From Agrobacterium larrymoorei (lineage in GTDB: Bacteria; Pseudomonadota; Alphaproteobacteria; Rhizobiales; Rhizobiaceae), in contig NZ_JAUTBL010000002.1 of assembly GCF_030819275.1 (NCBI RefSeq), forward strand, positions 560,501-624,500: 64,000 bases of DNA. The letters run 5' to 3'. The notes below the pieces were generated by a model that did no database searches, was not told the origin of the DNA, and saw only the letters and a program-made list of their open reading frames with translations. The position numbers were made by a program, and so were the translations under genes. Below, in pieces: positions 58,488-64,000 of the stretch; position 1 is the stretch's first letter; each line of letters opens with the position of its first letter.

Positions 58488-59117
58488 TTATCCTCCCACG
58501 GCCACGTCATAAGCCTTGATGGTGATCTCTGCCCGTTCACGGGCCTCACTTGCACTCATACCAGGCTTGTAGAGACTTGTTCCAAGGCCAAACGCCTTGA
58601 TGCCGACACTCGTGTAGTCGGAGAAGTTTTTGTCCGACACGCCGCCGACTGCAGCGACCAGCGTATCCTTCGGCAAAATAGCACGAATGGCATTGATGCC
58701 CGAGGGGCCGAGTACGCTTGCGGGGAAGAATTTGAGGCCCGTCGCCCCCGCTTTCAGGGCGAGCAAGGCTTCGGTCGGTGTCAGAACACCCGGCATCGTC
58801 ACCATGCCTTTGTCGCGTGCCGCCGTAATCACGTCGGTATCGACATTCGGGCTGACCATCAGTTTGCCACCGGCGCTATCGAGCCGTGCGACGTCATCGA
58901 CGGTCAAAACGGTACCCGCACCGATCAGGGCATCGGCGGGCGCAAGCTTGGCTGCGATTTCGATGGAGCGAAACGCATCCGGCGAGTTCAAGGGAATCTC
59001 GATGGCGCGAAGGCCGCTTTCCAGCAGGGCAACAACAACGCCCTCAGTCTCTTCAGGGCGAATGCCACGCAAAATGGCAACGAGCGGATACTTCATGTCG
59101 GGGAAGGGAACGTACAC
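58488..59117 (-). CDS. dgoA: 2-dehydro-3-deoxy-6-phosphogalactonate aldolase
   Basis: Class I aldolase splitting KDPGal to pyruvate and glyceraldehyde 3-phosphate. The 209-aa protein follows E. coli DgoA: LVAILRGIRP, AIEIPLNSPD with E40, and the Schiff-base K129 in LKFFPAS. IPLNSP is the DgoA rather than Eda signature. I used the GTG at 59117, which has GGAG upstream; an ATG at 59096 lacks a ribosome site. Confidence 0.93.
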   Translation of the reverse strand: MYVPFPDMKYPLVAILRGIRPEETEGVVVALLESGLRAIEIPLNSPDAFRSIEIAAKLAPADALIGAGTVLTVDDVARLDSAGGKLMVSPNVDTDVITAARDKGMVTMPGVLTPTEALLALKAGATGLKFFPASVLGPSGINAIRAILPKDTLVAAVGGVSDKNFSDYTSVGIKAFGLGTSLYKPGMSASEARERAEITIKAYDVAVGG

Positions 59118-59131
59118 GGGCTTGAAACTCC

Positions 59132-60049
59132 TCAGTGCCAGATGGATGTCGCAGCGGCAATAAGCCCCCGGCGAACCGCATCATCGGCGTCAATTGTGGT
59201 AAAGCTGATGGAAAGAGCGTTGAAGGCCGCCTTGTAAAGCTCACCAAGGCCGCCCGAGGCGATCAGGATGACAGAGGAATCGCGCGGCGCACTGGCATGC
59301 GCGCCGGCAATCTCCATGCCGATCAGGGTTCCGGAAAGTCTGGCTTTGGCATCTGTTGGCGAGAGCCCATGCAGCAACTGCCCGGACCGCAAGGTAAAGA
59401 AGCGGTTCGTCGCCATTTGCGGATTGTTGTAAATGTCGATCACCGCATCGCTAAACGCCGGAAGGTCGCCGCTAAAGGCTTCGGCATCCGCTAGCGCGTG
59501 GGAAAGAATGGTGTGCTTCGAAATGACATCGAAAATCTCGCCGGTCATGAAGGTCGAGAATTGCGTGACGTTGAGATCCTTGACGCGAACCCATTTGGAG
59601 TGGGTGCCCGGCATGCAGACGAGTTGCGACCCGCTCCGATGATCGGTCGATAAGGCGCCAAGAAGCTGCGTTTCCTCGCCTCGCATCACATCCGGCATGT
59701 TCTCTGCTCTTTGTGCGAGGCCAGGAAGAATGCGGATATCGCTCGTCCGCTCCGGCACGCGGGTTGCGCGATCCATGACTTCGGACAGATTGGCGGGGAC
59801 ATCCACATATCCAGCTTCGACCCAGCCCTGCCGAGCGCCTGCCATGCCGCAGACAATCACCGGCAGACCTTCCGGCGCGGAGATTGCCGTGAGATGCGAT
59901 GCCAGAACCTCGGCAAAGCCTGTGCGCATGGCAGTCGTCATGCCTTCGGAGCTGCGCCGCTCGGCGAGAACCTCGCCTGAGCGGTTCATAAGCCACAGGC
60001 GGAAGCTGGTCGTGCCCCAGTCCACGGCAACGAATGCAGCATCTGACAT
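59132..60049 (-). CDS. dgoK: 2-dehydro-3-deoxygalactonokinase
   Basis: Phosphorylates 2-keto-3-deoxy-galactonate to KDPGal. The 305-aa protein has the ASKHA-fold phosphate-1 loop AVDWGTTSFRLWLM and PGTHSKWVRV, both typical of DgoK. Its ATG shares one base with the SDR stop codon (TAATG). It lies between the SDR gene and dgoA. Confidence 0.93.
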   Translation of the reverse strand: MSDAAFVAVDWGTTSFRLWLMNRSGEVLAERRSSEGMTTAMRTGFAEVLASHLTAISAPEGLPVIVCGMAGARQGWVEAGYVDVPANLSEVMDRATRVPERTSDIRILPGLAQRAENMPDVMRGEETQLLGALSTDHRSGSQLVCMPGTHSKWVRVKDLNVTQFSTFMTGEIFDVISKHTILSHALADAEAFSGDLPAFSDAVIDIYNNPQMATNRFFTLRSGQLLHGLSPTDAKARLSGTLIGMEIAGAHASAPRDSSVILIASGGLGELYKAAFNALSISFTTIDADDAVRRGLIAAATSIWH

Positions 60050-60819
60050 TATAGAAGACCTCCATCGATAATAATTGTTTGCGCGGTCATGGCGGCGGAG
60101 GCATTCGAAGCCAGAAAGACGCAGGGTCCGACGAGGTCCTCGCCGGTCAAGGTCCGCTTGAGGCATTGACGGTTGATGGTGTGGGTTATGGACTCGTCCG
60201 TGAGCCAGAGGTCCTTCTGCCGCTCGGTCACGATCATGCCGGGCAGGATCGCGTTGACGCGGATGGTCTCAGGTCCAAGTCGGCCTGCAAGGCTCTTCGT
60301 CAGTCCGATGATGCCTGCCTTGGCCGCCGTATAGGCGGGCAAATCGCCCATATTGAGCAGGTAGGAAATCGAGGAGAAGTTGATGATGGACGCACCCTCT
60401 TCTTGTCTCAGATAGGGAAGTGCGGCTTGGGTGACGAAGAACACCTGCTTCAGATTGACAGCCTGGTTGGCATCCCAATATTCGCTGGTGACGGTGTCGA
60501 TATCATGCCGGTCGTCCCAGGCCGCGTTGTTGATGAGAACCCTGATTCCGCCCAGCGCATCTCCCGCGGCCTTCACGGCTACGGCGAGCTCCGACTGGTT
60601 TCTCAAGTCTGCCTGTAGGAAGAGCGGAGCAATGCTGTCTCCCGTTGAAAGCCTGCTGACAAGCGCTTCGCTCGCGCGCGTATCGATATCGATGAAGGCG
60701 ACTTTGGCACCCATCCGGACGAACGCTTCCACCAGAGAAGCTCCGATGCCGGATCCACCTCCGGTGATCAGAACACCTCTGTTTAAAAATTCCGACGACG
60801 GGCTGAGATGGCTGTTCAT
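60049..60819 (-). CDS. SDR-family sugar dehydrogenase (candidate galactose 1-dehydrogenase)
   Basis: A 256-aa short-chain dehydrogenase: cofactor loop TGGGSGIG (residues 19-26), NNAA near 97-100, catalytic S150, Y163 and K167 (YTAAK). The Asp after strand 2 (FIDID) suggests NAD+ preference. Context with dgoK, dgoA and a lactonase points to D-galactose 1-dehydrogenase, the first step of the De Ley-Doudoroff route, though other aldoses such as L-arabinose or fucose are possible. It is the first gene of the operon. Confidence 0.88.
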   Translation of the reverse strand: MNSHLSPSSEFLNRGVLITGGGSGIGASLVEAFVRMGAKVAFIDIDTRASEALVSRLSTGDSIAPLFLQADLRNQSELAVAVKAAGDALGGIRVLINNAAWDDRHDIDTVTSEYWDANQAVNLKQVFFVTQAALPYLRQEEGASIINFSSISYLLNMGDLPAYTAAKAGIIGLTKSLAGRLGPETIRVNAILPGMIVTERQKDLWLTDESITHTINRQCLKRTLTGEDLVGPCVFLASNASAAMTAQTIIIDGGLL

Positions 60820-60844
60820 GACGACATCAACTTAATGGTTGAAA

Positions 60845-60861
60845 GTTCCAATATATGGAAC
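60845..60861. promoter_or_regulatory. Candidate IclR operator
   Basis: GTTCCA-ATATA-TGGAAC is a 17-base inverted repeat in the 121-base gap between the divergent SDR gene and the IclR gene. A second TGGAA lies at 60876-60880, exactly 20 bases from the first (60856-60860), about two helical turns. IclR-family regulators bind such palindromes and often use repeated half-sites. The link is inferred. Confidence 0.6.
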
Positions 60862-60940
60862 TAGGTTTTACTAAATGGAATAATCGCCTTGTGTTGCTCG
60901 CGATGTCAAGCGCAGTCGCGCGGCCTTCGGAGAAAATAGC

Positions 60941-61738
60941 GTGCCTAACCCTCCTGATACTGGAAGCAAAGACAACTCGACCGGTACGCTCGGCAAAGCC
61001 ATCTCTCTGCTTGAGATGGTGGTGATGGCGCAAGAACCGCCGCGTTTTACGGATCTTCTGAAACAATCCGGGCAGCCGCGGGGCACATTGCACAGGCAAT
61101 TGTCTCATCTGGTGGAAGAGGGGCTTCTTGAGCAAAACAGCGATCAATCCTATAGCGCTGGAATTAGGCTGCTGAAATTCGCAGCCAAAGCCTGGAGTGG
61201 AAGCGATCTGCGCACGGTTGCCGCGCCTCACTTGCGTGATCTGCATGAAAAGACCGGTGAATCCGTACATCTTGGCGTCGTCCGCGGGTCTGAAATCATC
61301 TATCTCGACAAGATCGACGGTAAACATGCGGTCAGGATGTATTCGCAGATCGGCCGCACCTCGCCGCTCTACTGCACCGGTGTCGGCAAGGCGGCCCTGT
61401 CACTCTTTACGCAGGACGAGTTGCTCAAAACCATCAAGGCTCTGTCGCTGACGTCCTTCACACCGAACACCATGACCAGCGAGGTGGCCCTGCTGGAAAA
61501 TATCCAGACGATACGCGAGCGTGGTTATGGCTTTGATCTTGAAGAGCACGAACAGGGCATTCAATGCATTGCCGTGCCGATCGAAACGAACAGGCCGGGG
61601 CTCTATGCCGCGATCTCTGTGACCGGGCCAGCTTACCGATTGACACGCGAGCGACTGGAAGGCTGGGCCCCGCTCGTGACAGACATTGCAAGACGAATTT
61701 CTAACGATGCTGCGCTGCGTCTTGCGCCCTCTCCCTGA
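60941..61738 (+). CDS. IclR-family transcriptional regulator
   Basis: A 265-aa IclR-type regulator with an N-terminal winged helix (about residues 17-80: LGKAISLLEMVV ... RGTLHRQLSHLVEEGLL) and a C-terminal ligand domain (YCTGVGKAALSLFT near 146; GIQCIAVPI near 205). It starts at a GTG with GGAG upstream. It is divergent from the galactonate-type operon and probably represses it in the absence of a pathway intermediate. Confidence 0.92.
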   Translation: MPNPPDTGSKDNSTGTLGKAISLLEMVVMAQEPPRFTDLLKQSGQPRGTLHRQLSHLVEEGLLEQNSDQSYSAGIRLLKFAAKAWSGSDLRTVAAPHLRDLHEKTGESVHLGVVRGSEIIYLDKIDGKHAVRMYSQIGRTSPLYCTGVGKAALSLFTQDELLKTIKALSLTSFTPNTMTSEVALLENIQTIRERGYGFDLEEHEQGIQCIAVPIETNRPGLYAAISVTGPAYRLTRERLEGWAPLVTDIARRISNDAALRLAPSP

Positions 61739-61902
61739 GGTGGAAATTTGCGCATCTCTAAAAAGAGTTACAACTCTACCCAGGTTATGTACGCTCGCTT
61801 ACCAACTTTCGTTTGCGTTAAATCTGTATTTGGCTAACTATATTACTCATGTTTCTCTTTTTACGTTTTTCTTAATTTAGTCCATTGTAAAGATCATTGG
61901 GA
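61739..61902. other. AT-rich leader before the LuxR-type gene
   Basis: This 164-base gap, above all from about 61760, is much richer in A and T than the rest of the window (for example TATATTACTCATGTTTCTC near 61836). It likely holds the promoter of the LuxR-type gene; I cannot place -35 and -10 boxes with certainty. No hairpin terminator for the IclR gene is visible. Confidence 0.5.
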
Positions 61903-62643
61903 ATGTCTGTCGCTGAACCAGAAAAATTTTCTCCTATGGGGGCAGACAGCGTCTCCGAGTTGGCCTGTCTGGAAAGTCAGTACGACATCTTCCGTTTCAT
62001 GAAGCGCGTGACGGAAAGCTGGGGTATGAAAGCGTTCATGGTGATGAATCTGCCGCTTCAGATGTCTCTGACGCTGTCCCAATGCACTGTCATCACCAGT
62101 TGGCCAGCTGATCTGCTTCAGCAATATGATAATGACGGACTTCTCATTGATAGCAACGTCTATAGCGCGCTGAAGAAGGCGAGCGCGCCATTCGTCGTCA
62201 ACCAGGACTTCATCAGCCACGGCTTGCGGCCAGTCGTGGCGGACAAGTCCAAGAGCCTGTTTGCCCGCTTCGAGATGATGAATTCTGTATGGTGCCCGGT
62301 GCAGGATATGACGGGCACGCGCGGCGCGGTGTCTCTCTCGGGGAGCAGGTCGTCCTTTTCTCCCTCCGAGGTCGCGGAAATCTTCTACCTATCCGCACAT
62401 GTCTACGGACATCTTGCCCATGTTCGCAGCCTCGACTCACGAATCAGCGAGACGTTGACCGACCGCGAGATCGACTGCCTCAACTGGACGGCGGCGGGAA
62501 AAACAAGTGCTGAGATCGCCGATATCCTCACGCTTTCCGAGCATACGGTCAATCACTACCTCAATCGCGCGACAAAAAAGCTCGATACGGTCAATAGGAC
62601 GCAGGCTGTCGCAAAGGCTTTGCGCGTGGGCTTGATAAAATAG
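61903..62643 (+). CDS. Orphan LuxR-family regulator with autoinducer-binding-like domain
   Basis: A 246-aa protein with an N-terminal autoinducer-binding-like domain and a C-terminal LuxR HTH (LTDREIDCLNWTAAGKTSAE then HTVNHYLNRATKKL). In the N-terminal domain the TraR-type Tyr and Asp are kept (LLQQYDNDGLLIDSN), but Trp57 is Leu and Trp85 is Val by my alignment, so acyl-homoserine-lactone binding is doubtful. No synthase gene is nearby, so it is an orphan. I chose the ATG at 61903; TTG at 61897 is possible. Confidence 0.85.
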   Translation: MSVAEPEKFSPMGADSVSELACLESQYDIFRFMKRVTESWGMKAFMVMNLPLQMSLTLSQCTVITSWPADLLQQYDNDGLLIDSNVYSALKKASAPFVVNQDFISHGLRPVVADKSKSLFARFEMMNSVWCPVQDMTGTRGAVSLSGSRSSFSPSEVAEIFYLSAHVYGHLAHVRSLDSRISETLTDREIDCLNWTAAGKTSAEIADILTLSEHTVNHYLNRATKKLDTVNRTQAVAKALRVGLIK

Positions 62644-62679
62644 GGATTTTTTCTTTTTCCTGTTGTTATCCGGGATAGT

Positions 62680-63942
62680 GTGAGTGATCCTCCTACTCTC
62701 GGCAAAGAGGAGACTGATTTGGCAGGAACACGGCGCTTCAGGGCAGCGTTTTCTCCTACCGTAGACTGCGCCATTCTCGTCGCAGCATTTGAAAAGGGTT
62801 TTGCCGCCGACGAAGGCGTCGCCCTTGAACTGATCAGAATGAACGGCCCGCGTGACATTCTCGACGCATGGTCGTCTGCTGAACTTGATGGCGCGCATCT
62901 GTCCGTGTCGTTACCGGTGGCCCTCTCATTGCCATCGTCTGAAGTCGAAGCGGATCTCATCATTCCCTTCATTCTCGCGACCGGTGGCTCCACGCTGGTG
63001 GTCAGCTCTCTGCTATATGATGATCTGGTCGAGCAGGGTATGAAAATCCCGGATCCGGGATCGGTAGCCCGAGCGCTTTCGCGCGTCGCTCTGGCGCGTC
63101 AAAAGGCTGATCTGCCGCCCCTCATATTCGCCACGGAGCACCCCTCTGCGACATCGACCTATGAGCTTCTTTATCTCATCGCCAGCACGCGCCTGATTGG
63201 CAAGCAAGACGTGACACTCCTGGAAGCGGCGCCCGCTGAGATGCCCGGCCTGCTACAAAAGGGTAGCATCGACGGCTTCTATGCGGGTGAGCCCTATGGA
63301 AGCTTGGTCGCGATGGAAGAGGAAGGCCGGATCGTCACGACCAAATCCCACATCTGGCAAAACGGGCCCGAAAAGGGTCTTGCCGTTTCGAAGCAATGGG
63401 CGGCGACAAACGAGCAGACGCTGCACGCGATCCTGCGCGCCTTCTACCGCGCGGGCGAATGGTGTGCGTCTGTCGCTAACAGAGAGGAACTGGCTAATCT
63501 TCTGGCCGCGCCTGCCTATCTTTCCTGTGACGTCGAGCACATTCTTGCCTCGCTATCCGGTTTCATCCCACATTCACCCGCGCGGTTGTTGGAATGCCAT
63601 GACTTCTTCTGCGTAAGTGCGAACGCGGTGAACTTCCCCTGGCAAAGCCAAGCCCTCTGGTTCTTCAACCAGATGCTCCGCTGGAACGAATGCCCGCCTC
63701 ATATCGCCGCCGCTGAGAGCGTTCGAGAAGCCGCTGCCGACGTCTTCCGGCCTGACATATTCCGCAAGGCCGTAAAGCCGATCTTCGCGCCTGTGCCGGC
63801 GGCGAACATGAAGCTGGAAGGAACGCTTCATACGAGGGTCTATGTAGGCGCCGATCGAGCACCGCTTCTCCTCGGGCCGGATACCTTCTTCGATGGGCAA
63901 ATCTTCGATCCAGAGAGCTTTGCCACAAGTCACGAAAGCTGA
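62680..63942 (+). CDS. NasS/NrtA-like cytoplasmic substrate-binding protein
   Basis: A 420-aa member of the NrtA/CmpA/NasS nitrate-binding family: ILVAAFEKGFAADEGVALEL, then HPSATSTYELLYL, IDGFYAGEPYG and IWQNGPEKGLAV. There is no signal peptide, so it stays in the cytoplasm like NasS, the nitrate sensor that holds the antiterminator NasT. The GEPWN signature is GEPYG here, so the ligand may not be nitrate. The GTG start at 62680 is used; a TTG at 62719 has the far better ribosome site GAGGAG. It follows the LuxR-type gene by 36 bases. Confidence 0.75.
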   Translation: MSDPPTLGKEETDLAGTRRFRAAFSPTVDCAILVAAFEKGFAADEGVALELIRMNGPRDILDAWSSAELDGAHLSVSLPVALSLPSSEVEADLIIPFILATGGSTLVVSSLLYDDLVEQGMKIPDPGSVARALSRVALARQKADLPPLIFATEHPSATSTYELLYLIASTRLIGKQDVTLLEAAPAEMPGLLQKGSIDGFYAGEPYGSLVAMEEEGRIVTTKSHIWQNGPEKGLAVSKQWAATNEQTLHAILRAFYRAGEWCASVANREELANLLAAPAYLSCDVEHILASLSGFIPHSPARLLECHDFFCVSANAVNFPWQSQALWFFNQMLRWNECPPHIAAAESVREAAADVFRPDIFRKAVKPIFAPVPAANMKLEGTLHTRVYVGADRAPLLLGPDTFFDGQIFDPESFATSHES

Positions 63943-64000
63943 TGATGCTCTCTCGTGAGATCCAATTCGGAGCAAGCCGGGCCCGGTCCCCTTATAATGC
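63942..64000 (+). CDS. Possible start of a further gene (partial)
   Basis: An ATG at 63942 overlaps the stop of the NasS-like gene (TGATG) and stays open to the window end, reading MMLSREIQFGASRARSPYNA. Twenty codons are too few to identify. A NasT/ANTAR gene would be expected here if the upstream gene is NasS-like, but this N-terminus does not clearly show it. Confidence 0.25.
   Translation, partial: MMLSREIQFGASRARSPYN

Overview
The window is ordinary-looking chromosome of an alphaproteobacterium of the Rhizobiaceae, most likely Agrobacterium or a close relative. The best marker is the pair mfpsA-mfppA (mannosylfructose-phosphate synthase and phosphatase), a pathway characterised in Agrobacterium tumefaciens. 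The plant-type gshA, the hisS-hisZ-hisG block, a CIRCE-controlled groESL, KDO transferase/lpxK for lipid A and many rhizobial DUF families (DUF1127, DUF2093, DUF3422, DUF4170) agree with this. Genes are dense, base composition is GC-rich throughout, and I see no phage, insertion sequence, CRISPR array, rRNA or tRNA.

Layout. 1-8.7 kb: two LysR regulators (one cut by the window edge), a DUF1127 protein, gshA, rsmE, a PiT phosphate transporter, a Nudix hydrolase and the mannosylfructose operon. 8.9-15.2 kb: a DUF3422 protein and a glycolate oxidase operon glcDEF facing a divergent LysR gene. 15.3-21.3 kb: an L,D-transpeptidase, tag coupled to a small exported protein, a YeiH-type exporter with its divergent LysR gene, and a run of small uncharacterised genes (DUF305, a His-rich exported protein, a methyltransferase-like protein, DUF2798). 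21.5-22.0 kb: a decayed relBE-type toxin-antitoxin locus. 22.1-25.9 kb: hisS, a VOC-family gene, hisZ and hisG in one run. 25.9-31.6 kb: GFA, DoxX, an AAC(6')-like acetyltransferase, a SnoaL-like protein, groESL and chrA.

31.7-44.9 kb is housekeeping: a HAD protein, ribF, ileS, a lipoprotein, a GNAT acetyltransferase, tadA, an RluB-type pseudouridine synthase with a very long disordered tail, rsmD, a patatin-like phospholipase, pmbA and a CysQ-like phosphatase. 45.1-48.4 kb is a lipid A/KDO block (waaA, a HAD phosphatase, lpxK). 48.5-54.0 kb holds a ferritin-like DUF892 protein, a DUF350-DUF1190-ATP-grasp (YjfL/YgiB/YgiC-like) operon, DUF2093 and mutL.

54.3-64.0 kb is the most accessory part: a PAS-PAS-receiver protein followed by a GGDEF-EAL protein (a likely cyclic-di-GMP module), a galactose/galactonate (De Ley-Doudoroff) operon with a divergent IclR regulator and a clear palindromic operator candidate, an orphan LuxR-type regulator and a signal-peptide-less NasS/NrtA-like binding protein. 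Four copies of small palindromic or mosaic intergenic repeats sit between genes; one abuts the start codon of the phosphate transporter. No wholly new system is provable from sequence alone. The best candidates for follow-up are the LuxR/NasS-like pair, the PAS-receiver/GGDEF-EAL pair and the small metal-associated-looking cluster at 19.4-21.3 kb.
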